Below are positions 1 to 8,055 of a DNA stretch of 64,000 bases, piece after piece. Source of the DNA: Mycoplana dimorpha. Its GTDB lineage: Bacteria > Pseudomonadota > Alphaproteobacteria > Rhizobiales > Rhizobiaceae. Numbering within the stretch: the stretch's first letter is position 1; every line of letters starts with the position of its first letter. The notes under the pieces are model-generated. The model was not told where the DNA came from. It did not search any database and saw nothing but the letters and a program-made list of their open reading frames with translations. Both the position numbers and the translations under genes were made by a program. Location of the stretch: positions 1 through 64,000 of the forward strand of contig NZ_PZZZ01000008.1 of assembly GCF_003046475.1 (NCBI RefSeq), in the 5' to 3' direction.

Positions 1-84
1 TGGTGCCATGCGTAAACCCTGTAATCGTCATATGTCGAAGCCTCGTTCGGCAACAACATCAACAATCACACGCTGATCCGGAAG

Positions 85-425
85 GTGGGGGAAAACCAGC
101 GCTTACAGTTCAAGGTCCCAGACAGGCCGAGCAAACTCGATCCTTTCGCGGACCGGCTATCGGCCCGACTGCGGACGGAAGCCAATAAGCCCCGCAAGCA
201 GAAGCGCACTCTCAAACAGCTCCATGCTGATCTGCTCAGCCTCAGTTACGACGGGTCCTATTGCCGGGCTGCCGCCTTCCCCCGCGAGTGGAGAGCAGAC
301 TGGCAAAGAGAGCGGCAGACGTCCGGTCGTGACACCTTCGTGCCGTTGGCCTTCGAACCGGGCGAGGATTCCAGTTCGACTGGTCCGAGGACTCTGCAAG
401 TCCTGTCCCATTGTCAACAATTGAT
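85..425 (+). pseudogene. IS21-family transposase (IstA) remnant
   Basis: The frame reads a stretch typical of IstA: SKLDPFADRLSARLR, then KQKRTLKQLHADL, then a YDGSY..AAFPREWRA region and TFVPLAFEPGE. In intact IstA this runs into the DDE catalytic core starting FQFDWSED. Here the core is replaced after EPGE by unrelated sequence, and the frame then wanders. Sequence before position 85 may hold a little more of the same gene in another frame. No partner istB ATPase or terminal repeats can be seen. It is one of several transposase fragments in the first 20 kb. Confidence 0.6.
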
Positions 426-1214
426 GGATTCGAGGATGAATCCCTTCAAGAACTCGGGTGCGAATCCTTTGATCGTGCACCAGCGGATGCGGCGCCGAAA
501 CATCTGCCACCTATATCAACGCACGCGCCGGAAAATGCCATCGTTGCTCACTTTGACCCTCGCGCTTGTGACCTCGTGGATCGCATGTATGTGGCGGATG
601 ATCAGGGGCCGTCGGTCGGCTCAGGGGCCGAGAGAGGACGGTCTGCTTCTAGAGACCATAGAACGCGGACCTACACAGTGTGTGTCGATTCAGGTAGTTG
701 CAGTTCGAATCCCCTCCGGAGGGTTATCACGGCATCAGCGTCAACGAGGTTTGCAGTCGCCGGAATCCGGTCTTCTCGCCAGTTCCCGCGCCAAGCAGCG
801 GGCTTTGAGGCGATGTCAGAATCGTTCAGCACAGGACGCACTTCATCCCCAGAGGAAGCTAGCGCACTAGGAAAGGCCTCAGTCAGACGCTGGGGTTGAC
901 GATGGTTCCGCTACGGGCGCCCTCGAATTAGAGGACGTGATCAGCATGGAGCTTCGCCCTTCCACGACGCTTTTTCACCAGTTCGGGAACCCTTCTTCTC
1001 GGCATAGTTCGGAATATGGGCGTGCTTCCGACGGCTGAAGCCATCTTGCAGGGTGGCCCCTCCTGTGTCCCGGCGGGAACACGCCCGCCATTCACTGCCA
1101 CTAAGGCTACGGAGCGACTGTGGCCTGAGCCGCGATGCCGAGCGGATTCGAACCGACGACCTCCGCAGTGGCGGTCTCCAATTCAGAATAGCGCGTACAT
1201 CGCGACCCCGAACA
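426..1214. other. no gene recognised; degenerate accessory DNA
   Basis: ORFs of 160-260 codons can be drawn here, but their translations are rich in R, S and P, have no ribosome-binding sites and resemble nothing I recognise. Around 1142-1172 the minus strand resembles the 3' half of a tRNA (a GGTTCGAATCC T-loop preceded by GCGGAGGTCGTC). The acceptor and T stems do not pair properly, so I treat it only as a possible tRNA fragment. Confidence 0.4.
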
Positions 1215-1634
1215 CTAAATACTCTTCAGCAGCCGCAGCGCACTATCGGGATCCTGGCATCCCGCTTCGTAGAGCCGCATCACGCGGCGCGCCATCTGTT
1301 GGGCTTCCTCGCTGTCTTTGGCTAGTGTCGGATTCTGGTTGGCCAGACAGAATATGGAGCTCATCAGGGCAATGTCCTCCGGGCCGAACACGCCATTTTT
1401 CGTCCGGATATCGTCCCCGTGCCGGGAGAAGCGGTGCCGGGCCGCTGCTATCCCGCATGCTACCAGTTCGTCATGTAGCACTAGGCCACGATCGTACAAC
1501 GTCGATAGATAGTCGCGCAGCCAGGCCCGATTGGCCTGGGGGTGTTCAAACCAACCGTTGCTGCTAATGGCATTGACGATGCGGTTGATCGCTTTGAGCT
1601 TCTGGCGCTTTTGAATGAAGTTCCCGCTACGCAT
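1215..1634 (-). CDS. hypothetical protein, 139 aa
   Basis: I do not recognise a named family. The start is well supported: GGGAGGAG lies 4-5 nt before the ATG. The C-terminal half (EDIALMSS... then MARRVMRLYEAGCQDPDSAL) has the same pattern as the 68-aa protein at 2537-2743 (NDLALLQ... then IASRLIELYQSGIGDRAELL), suggesting a shared small helical domain. Codon use and composition look like a real protein. The N-terminal half is basic (RSGNFIQKRQKLKAINRIV). It lies alone on the minus strand beside transposon debris, so function and regulation are unknown. Confidence 0.6.
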   Translation of the reverse strand: MRSGNFIQKRQKLKAINRIVNAISSNGWFEHPQANRAWLRDYLSTLYDRGLVLHDELVACGIAAARHRFSRHGDDIRTKNGVFGPEDIALMSSIFCLANQNPTLAKDSEEAQQMARRVMRLYEAGCQDPDSALRLLKSI

Positions 1635-2187
1635 GATCTCCTCCCAAGGTCACCGGAAGAAACCAAAGCCCCGACGGCGCTCGACGAGGGCGGCCAATAA
1701 TATGATGCTGTCCACCCCGATATTCAACCGCCCAAGGCGCGCCAGCGTGCGGGCTTGCCATCACATCCGGCTCATCGGCACTTGCTTTTCTGGAGGAAGC
1801 CGAAGATGACGGTCCCGCTCGGCCGCATGCGCAGGGAAACTGGCTTTGCGTGGCGAATCGTGAATGATGTCAACGTGAATTCGCGCCGCAGTTCCCGGCA
1901 GCTTCAACCTTGAGCGTGTCGGGGAAGCAGTGTCCAACCCGCCCAAAGGCAGCAATTGATGGCTCGATAACCTGCGGGGCGGCAGTTTATCTGAGTGCTG
2001 CCCCTGCCGGTGTCCGATCACACCGCGGTCAACTGGCCAGCATATGACATGCAGCCCAGCTCTCGCGGGTGCTGTCATTGGCAGCTAAATTTGTCTGAGT
2101 AGCTGTTTTGTGCCAATGCTGGGCTCGGTGGAGATCACGCCCCGACTGACGCCCCTCAAGACTGCGCCAGATGCAGCCCTGAGTAGA
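1635..2187. other. no gene recognised
   Basis: Short ORFs exist on both strands (for example 1761-2078 minus), but none has a ribosome-binding site or a recognisable product. The stretch separates two small minus-strand genes in the decayed accessory region. Confidence 0.4.
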
Positions 2188-2463
2188 TCAGTGAAGCCAG
2201 CCGCTCGTCGGAGGATTCTTGCAACGGGACCAATAGATATCAACACTGTATTCGAGGCGCAGTTCAGCGATCAGGTCCTGACCGGGGCCATAAACTCGGA
2301 CAGCAAGCGGATGAGCAGCATCCTTGGGCAGGCCGTTTACGGCCATTGCAGCCAAGGTCTTGCTCGCCCGCTGAATGGCGACGCTATCATCTGAGAGGCT
2401 GAGAGCATCGCCGGGCGATTGCGATCCGTCATTGTCGCTGATGCCGAAAAAATATTGTGGCAT
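2188..2463 (-). CDS. DUF6894 family small protein
   Basis: 91 aa. The N-terminus MPQYFFGISDNDG, followed by a central ASKTLAAMA helix and a C-terminal LAVRVYGPGQDLIAELRLEY strand, fits the DUF6894 pattern (usual form MPRYFFDxxDG ... LAxMA ... VxVRDExG). Such proteins are common, often multicopy, in Rhizobiales; their role is unknown. The C-terminal tail SRCKNPPTSGWLH is longer than usual. A good EcfG-type promoter lies 33-57 nt upstream of the start, pointing to general-stress control. Confidence 0.7.
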   Translation of the reverse strand: MPQYFFGISDNDGSQSPGDALSLSDDSVAIQRASKTLAAMAVNGLPKDAAHPLAVRVYGPGQDLIAELRLEYSVDIYWSRCKNPPTSGWLH

Positions 2464-2495
2464 TGCCTCGGACTTTGCGTCGTCGAAACCCGCAC

Positions 2496-2520
2496 AACAA
2501 CGACCGCGCCGGAATGTTCC
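2496..2520 (-). promoter_or_regulatory. EcfG/RpoE2-type stress promoter (candidate)
   Basis: On the minus strand GGAAC (2516-2520) is followed after exactly 17 nt by GTT (2496-2498). This matches the alphaproteobacterial general-stress sigma consensus GGAAC-N16/17-GTT. The expected start of transcription, near 2490, gives a leader of about 25-30 nt before the DUF6894 ATG. Five such matches occur in this window, each at a sensible distance from a gene. Inferred by eye, not measured. Confidence 0.5.
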
Positions 2521-2536
2521 GGCGGGCTTCCTAGTC

Positions 2537-2743
2537 TCACTCCAGGGGTTTCATCCTTGCGAGCAGTTCAGCCCGGTCGCCGATGCCCGATTGGTAAAGC
2601 TCGATCAAGCGGCTGGCAATATCGTCTGCAGTGTCCGAGTGCAGTGCGATGTGGTTGCTCGAAAGAACCTCCTCGAGAACGTCTTGCAGCAACGCAAGAT
2701 CGTTCGGACCGATCGTACCGGTCGGAAAACTCCGCTTGATCAT
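2537..2743 (-). CDS. small hypothetical protein, 68 aa
   Basis: I chose the ATG at 2743 (MIKRSFPTGTIGP...) because sequence upstream in the same frame is unlike protein and homologous-looking small rhizobial proteins begin at about this point. The body is two predicted helices: DLALLQDVLEEVL, then ADDIASRLIELYQSG, closing with a D-x-AELLARMK element. No catalytic motif is visible. The same layout is seen at the C-terminus of the 139-aa protein at 1215-1634 and, more weakly, in the 60-aa protein at 9194-9376. The ribosome-binding site is weak. Function unknown. Confidence 0.6.
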   Translation of the reverse strand: MIKRSFPTGTIGPNDLALLQDVLEEVLSSNHIALHSDTADDIASRLIELYQSGIGDRAELLARMKPLE

Positions 2744-2945
2744 AGCGCCATCCCCAACCAAGCCGAGAGAGTTTGATCTAATCTTATCGTCTCCGCAAGC
2801 GGGGCGGCGATCCGTGGCCTGCTGCCGCTCTTGTGGGCAGCGAGATAAGGTGTTCAATGAAGCTGGAAAGTGGGAACGCAGAGAAAGTTCAGCCGCGAGT
2901 AGCTTGAGCGCTGATCCGCAGCATGCCTTTCCTGCCATGGGCAAC

Positions 2946-3205
2946 TGAAGCAAGTGCGTTGGATGTGTCCCGCTCAGGCTTCTACGCCTGGCTCAACCGC
3001 AGCGCTAGCGCTCGCTCCCAGCATCACGAGGTGCTGCTAGACGCTATCAATGGGAGCTTCAAGAGCAGCGACCGCACCTATGGTTCGCGCCGCGCGTGAA
3101 ACGAGGTTTTGGCCGAGGGCTTCCTGTGGCCTGCATCGTGCCGAACGGCTCCATGCGAGAGAATGGTCTACGCGCTCGGCTGCTGCGTCGCCGACAGCAT
3201 TGTCA
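2946..3205 (+). pseudogene. IS3-family transposase OrfB, N-terminal fragment
   Basis: The frame reads ALDVSRSGFYAWLNR, then a SARSQHHEVLLDAI stretch and SFKSSDRTYGSRRA. This is the conserved HTH_21-like start of IS3-family OrfB. A TGA stop follows directly (the intact protein would continue with W-x-x-V). The sequence goes on as NEVLAEGF and then, after a frameshift, MRENGLRARLLRRR. The DDE integrase core is missing here; an IS3 OrfB C-terminal piece lies at 10515-10930 on the opposite strand. A dead fragment. Confidence 0.75.
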
Positions 3206-3400
3206 TTTTGACGACGGGCCAATACGCTTGAGCAAGTCCCAGATGGGGAGCGCAGCGAGGCCACCGATGACGCCCGCCACATAGCTCGGAATAGATCCGG
3301 CAAATACTGACTGCCAGATAAGGCCAATCACGTAGCTGGCCGCTAACATCGTTACCACGGTTATGATCAGTCGCTGCCAGAGAGGAAGGTGCGTGTCCAT
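3203..3400 (-). CDS. small membrane protein, 65 aa
   Basis: Starts MDTHLPLWQR and contains two hydrophobic segments: LIITVVTMLAASYVIGLIW (about residues 11-30) and YVAGVIGGLAALPIWDLL (about 40-58). It ends KRIGPSSK, so both termini look polar. I prefer the ATG at 3400 over upstream ATGs because the sequence before it is not protein-like. I recognise the general type as a small rhizobial inner-membrane protein of unknown function. It ends against the IS3 fragment, so its downstream neighbours were probably lost. Confidence 0.6.
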   Translation of the reverse strand: MDTHLPLWQRLIITVVTMLAASYVIGLIWQSVFAGSIPSYVAGVIGGLAALPIWDLLKRIGPSSK

Positions 3401-3865
3401 GAATTCGTGACCGCGAAACGAGGGTGATCTGTCGATCCGACCGTGATTATACACCATAGAACTACACCCGATAAATTTTGCATGCCGCGCCGTGAACAGT
3501 AACGAGACGCGCGAAGTCGGCATCCTTCAGCAGGTGTGTCTCGTTCAGCACACCCGCAGCAAAGTGGTGTTCGGCTGGATGTCGATGACCTTGTCGGTGG
3601 TCGTTCAGATCTGTGGATCGTGATCGCGCGAACCCGATGCTTTCGAGCGCCAGCATCATCGTCTCATGTCGATTATGCGCAGCGCATCGCTACAACGTTG
3701 AATCCCCGACAACGACCCTTGCTGTCCCTTCGCTGCGGTCGACCGATGAGGCCGAACAGCCCCAGCAGGACAGGCAAAGTTGGTGTTTTGGTTCAGCAGA
3801 TAGCATGGCCGTATATAGGCATTCCCCGCGAAACAGGGCAGCAGGTCGAGATGAACGCTAACACC
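3401..3865. other. no gene recognised
   Basis: Short ORFs on both strands (for example 3462-3659 minus and 3536-3907 plus) lack ribosome-binding sites and resemble nothing known. The part just above 3400 should contain the promoter of the 65-aa membrane protein, but I see no convincing -35/-10 pair. Confidence 0.4.
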
Positions 3866-4147
3866 CTAGTGCGCTGGATTGCCGGTCGATACTCCTGCGT
3901 CCCTTAGAAGGGCGCTCTCGATCTCCGCTGCGGTTACCTGCAAAAACTGACGGGTGGCGGTCACAGCGGAGATCGCGGGTATCTCCAGATGAGTGCCTAC
4001 CCGCCTGTAGGCGGAGAAGCTCAGACCTTCGATAAGCTCCTCGTCAACGACGAGGCGATAAGTCCCGGCTTGCAAAGGCGCGACAAGGCCATCCAAGACA
4101 AACGGATGTTCGAATGTTATTTGAGTCTCTGTCGTTCTTTCGATCAT
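3866..4147 (-). CDS. conserved hypothetical protein, 93 aa
   Basis: Begins MIERTTETQITFEHPFVLDG and reads well throughout: PLQAGTYRLVVDEELIEG, then AYRRVGTHLEIPAIS and FLQVTAAEIESALLRDAG. I recall near-identical small proteins in many rhizobia, always of unknown function; the composition suggests a small beta-rich domain. The ATG at 4147 was chosen because it begins the conserved part. It is the last gene of a three-gene minus-strand unit: the 144-aa gene overlaps a 44-aa ORF, and this gene follows after 23 nt. Expression is probably coupled to both. Confidence 0.7.
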   Translation of the reverse strand: MIERTTETQITFEHPFVLDGLVAPLQAGTYRLVVDEELIEGLSFSAYRRVGTHLEIPAISAVTATRQFLQVTAAEIESALLRDAGVSTGNPAH

Positions 4148-4170
4148 TTGCGCTATCGACCCGCCCCATT

Positions 4171-4305
4171 TTATCGCGTTGACGTGGGTTGACCCAACGT
4201 CGTTGGATTTGGCTGTTCGTACCTGCCTTGTTCCGGGCGCAAGGCCCAAACCGCAATGATAACAAACAGCACCAGCAAAGAAGACATCAGCAATCGGCTA
4301 GACAT
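4171..4305 (-). CDS. 44-aa membrane-anchored small protein
   Basis: The ORF starts at ATG 4305, which overlaps the end of the upstream gene (stop at 4298-4300), and stops at TAA 4171-4173. The product has one hydrophobic segment, LLMSSLLVLFVIIAVWAL (about residues 5-22), then a polar proline/threonine-rich tail ending PTTLGQPTSTR. The overlapping start argues for translational coupling, and the gene fits between two conserved partners with only 23 nt to the next start. It is short enough to be missed by gene callers. Function unknown; probably an inner-membrane or exported peptide. Confidence 0.55.
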   Translation of the reverse strand: MSSRLLMSSLLVLFVIIAVWALRPEQGRYEQPNPTTLGQPTSTR

Positions 4306-4732
4306 CGCCGGTCTCCTTGACGGTCCCGACGCTCTTGATCGCGATCGGAAAAGTGCGTTGGGCGCTCATGCTCACCGCTCCGCCTTCGTTTTCCCAAGTT
4401 TGTACGTCTAACTCGTCAGGGAGCCTCGGCGTCTTGATGCCAGCTCTGCTCAGATTGTGTGGCAGACCTTGGATGGCATAGCGCGGAAGCGGCGATTTGT
4501 AGGGCAGTTTTGTTGTCGTCGCCTTGCCGAAATTGCGTTCCAACTGCGCCGCGAGTGCATACGGGGATGTCTCCCCGGCCATAAACAGGTTCATCACGAG
4601 CAATGCGGCGGCGTTGAAAAGCGATTGATCTTCGGCGAGAACATTGGCGTCATAGCCGGCGTCGTCCAAAACAGACTGGACCATTTTCATTTCAGAAGGC
4701 GAGATGGAAGCGTATCTGGGGTCGGAAGACAT
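4298..4732 (-). CDS. conserved hypothetical protein, 144 aa
   Basis: A strong ribosome-binding site, AAAGGAGG, precedes the ATG by about 6 nt. The N-terminal half (ISPSEMKMVQSVLDDAGYDANVL, then AALLVMNLFMAGE and ALAAQLERNFG) looks helical and resembles small rhizobial proteins of unknown function. The C-terminal part is less structured and rich in K, T and P. It is the first gene of a three-gene operon whose second gene starts inside its last codons. No metal-binding or catalytic residues stand out. Confidence 0.7.
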   Translation of the reverse strand: MSSDPRYASISPSEMKMVQSVLDDAGYDANVLAEDQSLFNAAALLVMNLFMAGETSPYALAAQLERNFGKATTTKLPYKSPLPRYAIQGLPHNLSRAGIKTPRLPDELDVQTWENEGGAVSMSAQRTFPIAIKSVGTVKETGDV

Positions 4733-5106
4733 GATGTCCTCCTTTGATTGGGGCCAGGGTAATCAGCCCTCTAACAGTAGCGCCCGTAACATTGCTACCG
4801 ACAACTGAAGGATGCGCTTCGACCGCACCAAACGCAAGCGCGTGCAGGTTTCATTCGGACGTGCGGGTGTGACAGCCCATCACCGGTTTGCCCCCTGTTT
4901 TGCCCCCCTGTCGCGAGGTGAGGCCACAAAAATGTGAGGCAGTTTGCAGCGGGGCACCGCGATCGCGTCGGGACAGTGTCGGCGTGATCCATACAACGGA
5001 GCTGTTAACACGAGGCCTTGCATTGGAGGACCTAACAAGCTTCCTCATGGCCGTGAAAATGCCACGGCCACGAATTGAACCTTACGCACCCTCATAGCCA
5101 GAGAGT
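4733..5106. other. intergenic, no gene recognised
   Basis: This 374-bp stretch contains the presumed promoter of the 144-aa gene at its left end. The remainder shows no protein-like frame, RNA-like fold or repeat that I can support. Short C- and G-rich runs near 4890-4910 are the only notable feature. Confidence 0.4.
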
Positions 5107-5457
5107 TCAGAGAGGCTTGACCAGCTCATCGCCACAGGCCGAGGCCAGCGCGGAGTTTGGTTGATCCGTCCCAAGCGGGGTAGCCCAGCCGGACTTCTCA
5201 ACGATAGAGCGACGCCCGTAGATCGAGGCTGCCTTGATCTGCGCTAACACGTTGGCTGCCGCAGGATCGCTTTTTGACCTCTCAACGCAGTAAGGCGTCA
5301 AGGCGAGAGCGACGCCGGATGATACATCCGAGGCGGAAATATTACGTGCCGTACCGCTGGTCACCCATCCTCCCCAAGAAAATCCAAAAACTACCATGGC
5401 AAAAGCGCCAACAGCCGCACCGGTTAGAGCGGGTTTAATCCATGCGGGGATGTCCAT
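5107..5457 (-). CDS. conserved hypothetical membrane-anchored protein, 116 aa
   Basis: Starts MDIPAWIKPALTGAAVGAFAMVVFGFSWGGW: a single hydrophobic segment near the N-terminus (about residues 8-28). A mostly helical soluble part follows, with a Cys in LTPYCVERSKSDPAAANVL, then AQIKAASIYGRRSIVEKSGWATP and a second Cys in ALASACGDEL. This arrangement (anchor, two Cys, R-R-x-x-V-x-K-x-GWAT) is that of a widespread uncharacterised alphaproteobacterial family. The two cysteines could form a disulphide in the periplasm. It stands alone with no clear operon partner. Confidence 0.7.
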   Translation of the reverse strand: MDIPAWIKPALTGAAVGAFAMVVFGFSWGGWVTSGTARNISASDVSSGVALALTPYCVERSKSDPAAANVLAQIKAASIYGRRSIVEKSGWATPLGTDQPNSALASACGDELVKPL

Positions 5458-5634
5458 GACCTTGTCCGATCGTCAATGATCGAGTCCGCATTATTGCGGG
5501 CCAGAAAATTATCATAGCACCGGAGTATCAAAAACCTTGCATGGATTCGGTCACCCTCTCAAGACAGCTTGCTATATATCACCTGAGTGTGTTGCCTGGC
5601 GGCGAGACGCATTGATTGTTGACGAAGCGTTGGC

Positions 5635-6804
5635 TCATTTCATCAGCCCTGCTGCGCGGAGCGCGTCTTCGATGATTTTCTGGACCCCAGCGCCCTGCTG
5701 CGCGTTAGCCGTCCCATGCTGATGACGATCTGACCGATCCGTGTCATTTCCATCGGTGAGCGCTCCGGGCATGAGAATTTCGCCCGTGTGGATGTAATCT
5801 TCGGACCGCGCGTCTGCTGTATCGTCCCGACGACGATGCGCGACGTCTACAAGGCCCCAAAACGTTGCGATCTGTAATGTGGAAGATATGCCGGTTTCCA
5901 GCATGTAGGGGCCTGGCTTGCCGTAACCGTCCGGACCGCCCGTTGCCAAAGGCGTACCATGGCCCATGCCATGGATTGTGTAGGATTCGATGAGTTCCCG
6001 CCCGTCCGCGCCATGCCAGACTTTGCGCAGATATCTCTGTTCACTCTCGCTGACGTAGTCTGTTGTCTTGACACCGTGAAGTCCTGCCCATTGCCGGACA
6101 ATGGTCTCCATATTCGATATGTCGACGATGCTGTCGGCAGTGCCGTGCCAAACGGAAATGGTAGGCCAGTTTCCTTGATGGGGCGATGCACTGCGAACAA
6201 GTTTCTGCAGGTCCATTTCGCTCGGACCACCCTGGCCACGCATTCGATCGAATGCTTCGGGCATTGTCGTCGCGCTGCCATAGGGCAATCCGGCGATGAT
6301 GGCACCGCCAGCAAAGACATCGGGATAGCTGGCCAACATTACTGATGACATCGCACCACCCGCAGAAAGTCCGACTATGAAAATGCGGCTTCGGTCCAAT
6401 CCGTAAGCGTTCACCATGGTCTCGATCATCTGGTGGATCGAAAGGGCTTCCCCTGCATCGCGTTTTGCATCGCCCGGCAAAAACCAGTTGAAGCATAGAT
6501 TGGGATTGTTCGCCCGCTGCTGTTCGGGAAAAAGAAGGGCAAATCCATATCGCTCAGCCAGAACCGACCATCCGGAGCCGTTATCGTACGCTGCCGCGCT
6601 TTGCGTGCAGCCGTGCAAGACAACTACGAGCGGCGCGCCCGAAACGAGATTTTCTGGAATGAATGTCCTCGCTCTTAGGGCTCCGGGATTGGATGCTGCT
6701 ATCTCCATGTCCTTGAGACGGTCACGGGTGGAACGGTGATCCGTCTGACCGTACGCAGCTTTGAGTGCGGCAAGGCGAGCAATGGTGTCCGATAGATTTC
6801 TCAT
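5635..6804 (-). CDS. PHB depolymerase family esterase
   Basis: 389 aa. An alpha/beta hydrolase of the esterase PHB depolymerase family (LpqC/Fes-like). APLVVVLHGCTQSAAAYD is the usual oxyanion-hole region, and GLSAGGAMSSVM carries the nucleophilic serine in a G-x-S-x-G elbow. A WHGTADSIVDISN stretch probably provides the aspartate, and GMGHGTPL the histidine. No signal peptide is seen after the chosen start (MRNLSDTIARLAALKAAYG), so an intracellular role on short-chain PHB or other esters is likely. The frame extends 58 codons upstream without protein-like character, so I use the ATG at 6804. It is an intact gene amid decayed sequence. Confidence 0.8.
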   Translation of the reverse strand: MRNLSDTIARLAALKAAYGQTDHRSTRDRLKDMEIAASNPGALRARTFIPENLVSGAPLVVVLHGCTQSAAAYDNGSGWSVLAERYGFALLFPEQQRANNPNLCFNWFLPGDAKRDAGEALSIHQMIETMVNAYGLDRSRIFIVGLSAGGAMSSVMLASYPDVFAGGAIIAGLPYGSATTMPEAFDRMRGQGGPSEMDLQKLVRSASPHQGNWPTISVWHGTADSIVDISNMETIVRQWAGLHGVKTTDYVSESEQRYLRKVWHGADGRELIESYTIHGMGHGTPLATGGPDGYGKPGPYMLETGISSTLQIATFWGLVDVAHRRRDDTADARSEDYIHTGEILMPGALTDGNDTDRSDRHQHGTANAQQGAGVQKIIEDALRAAGLMK

Positions 6805-6977
6805 TTCAGAGTATCCTCGTGTTGCAATGGCCAACGCGCTGCTGACATCTCCTAACGCACCTGCGCAAGAATGGTTGCTGCATCGCACAATGGACTCGTT
6901 TTTTGACGGACTGCGGATAGCCATGCGATTTTCTGTGGGTGGAGCCGCGACCCACCGATGACCGCATAGCACCCGCA

Positions 6978-7118
6978 TCGGATCGTGGTGCTGATCGGGC
7001 CGCCTTCATTGCGACGGTGATCATGAGTGCCAAGCTCAACGACATCGACCCGCAGGCCTGGCTTGCCCACGGCCTCGCCAACATCGCGGACACGCCGGAC
7101 CCCAATGCCCGTTTAGCG
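6978..7118 (+). pseudogene. IS66-family transposase (TnpC), C-terminal fragment
   Basis: The frame reads ASDRGADRAAFIATVIMSAK followed by LNDIDPQAWLAHGLANIADTP. This matches the end of IS66 TnpC, where the C-terminal domain follows the DDE core. The rest of the gene and its partner genes (tnpA, tnpB) are absent. A second, shorter piece with the same signature occurs at 9671-9714. Confidence 0.7.
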
Positions 7119-7458
7119 ACCAGGCGCACGGCACCTGGCGGTCTGAAGCCTGTTCCGGCGAGTTAGGACTGAGTTCACCAAGCGCGACACTAAGTGCGCT
7201 CTATGAAGTACAGCCGGTTCGATTGTAGGAAGGCTGTGAAATTGCAACCAGATATTGAGGCTATTGACCGCCCGAAAACTAAAAGTTGACACTCCCATCG
7301 AGACAGCCTATATACCGAATGTCGATATTTGCTTGCTTAGCTTTGGTTATCGCGCATCTGGCAGCGCGCCCTGAACGAACCTTTCTTTCAAAAATCGCTA
7401 TCGCATTCCGCAGCGCTGCAAGCGTTGTGGACCTTCTATTGCTATGAAAGGGTTCATC

Positions 7459-7668
7459 ATGACCACCGGCACAGTTAAATGGTTCAATTCCACCAAGGGC
7501 TTCGGTTTTATCCAGCCTGACAATGGCGGCGCTGACGCGTTCGTCCACATCTCTGCTGTCGAGCGCGCCGGAATGCGCGACCTCGTAGAAGGCCAGAAGA
7601 TCGGCTACGACCTTGAGCGCGACAACAAGTCGGGCAAGATGTCAGCTTGCAACCTGCAGGCCGCCTAA
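7459..7668 (+). CDS. cspA: cold-shock protein, CspA family
   Basis: 69 aa. The cold-shock domain is complete: GTVKWFNSTKGFGFI carries RNP1 (KGFGFI), and DAFVHISAVE carries RNP2 (VHIS). This single-domain RNA/DNA chaperone binds single-stranded nucleic acids and melts mRNA structure. I chose ATG 7459 (MTTGTVKW) over 7444 because CSPs begin here and an AAAGGG lies 8-9 nt upstream. A strong Rho-independent terminator follows at 7739-7763. The gene sits inside the accessory region; a second copy is in the core part at 33639-33848. Confidence 0.9.
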   Translation: MTTGTVKWFNSTKGFGFIQPDNGGADAFVHISAVERAGMRDLVEGQKIGYDLERDNKSGKMSACNLQAA

Positions 7669-7692
7669 GTCTTACCGGTATCGGCTCTCCGT

Positions 7693-7712
7693 TGACCACG
7701 GATGTACTGGCA
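7693..7712 (+). repeat. 20-nt repeat, copy 1 (3' of cspA)
   Basis: TGACCACGGATGTACTGGCA occurs here and again, identically, at 44704-44723. In both places it lies downstream of a plus-strand gene and 20-30 nt before a Rho-independent terminator; the flanks also resemble each other (TCTCCG before, GTCGAGA after). This could be a conserved 3'-UTR element or the body of a small RNA sharing the gene's terminator. Confidence 0.6.
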
Positions 7713-7738
7713 CTGTCGAGAGCATGATACCAGCGAGG

Positions 7739-7763
7739 TCAGGCAGCTTGCCTGGCCTTTTTT
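7739..7763 (+). terminator. Rho-independent terminator
   Basis: A perfect stem CAGGCA/TGCCTG with a three-base loop is followed by GCC and six T residues. It ends the cspA transcript and, with it, the repeat element just upstream. Confidence 0.8.
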
Positions 7764-7797
7764 GCTGCCGCAGAAGCCTGCGGCGCCCAGTCCGGAA

Positions 7798-8028
7798 ATG
7801 ACCATGTCACAAACCCACAGCAAATCTCGGCAGCAGGCGGAGATCGCCTTCGCCAATGCTCAATCGCAATTTTTTGGTCGCAACAGCGCCGCTGAAGAAC
7901 TTGATTCCCTCATGCAGGCTCGCGAGGCCAAGACCGTGCGGCTTCGCGAAGCCCGCCTCGCAAAAGCGTCAAAGGACCGTGAGGCAGCGACGGCCTCGCT
8001 ACTCGCTAAGCGGGCCAAGAGAGACTGA
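7798..8028 (+). CDS. small basic hypothetical protein, 76 aa
   Basis: Reads MTMSQTHSKSRQQAEIAFAN, then QSQFFGRNSAAEELDSLMQ, then AREAKTVRLREARLAKASKD and a basic end. It is almost wholly alpha-helical with many charged residues. This pattern is a conserved rhizobial small protein that I have seen beside cold-shock genes; its role is unknown. Two ATGs six bases apart (7798, 7804) are possible. It directly follows the cspA terminator and precedes another charged helical protein by 27 nt, so the two may form a unit. Confidence 0.65.
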   Translation: MTMSQTHSKSRQQAEIAFANAQSQFFGRNSAAEELDSLMQAREAKTVRLREARLAKASKDREAATASLLAKRAKRD

Positions 8029-8055
8029 ATTTTTGCGACGCCATTTGAAGAAGAT

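Noticed and set aside
700-725. TTCGAATCCCC resembling a tRNA T-loop
   Set aside because: The flanking bases cannot form a T stem, and no anticodon arm precedes it.
1761-2078. 105-codon minus-strand ORF
   Set aside because: No ribosome-binding site and no protein-like pattern; lies in decayed DNA.
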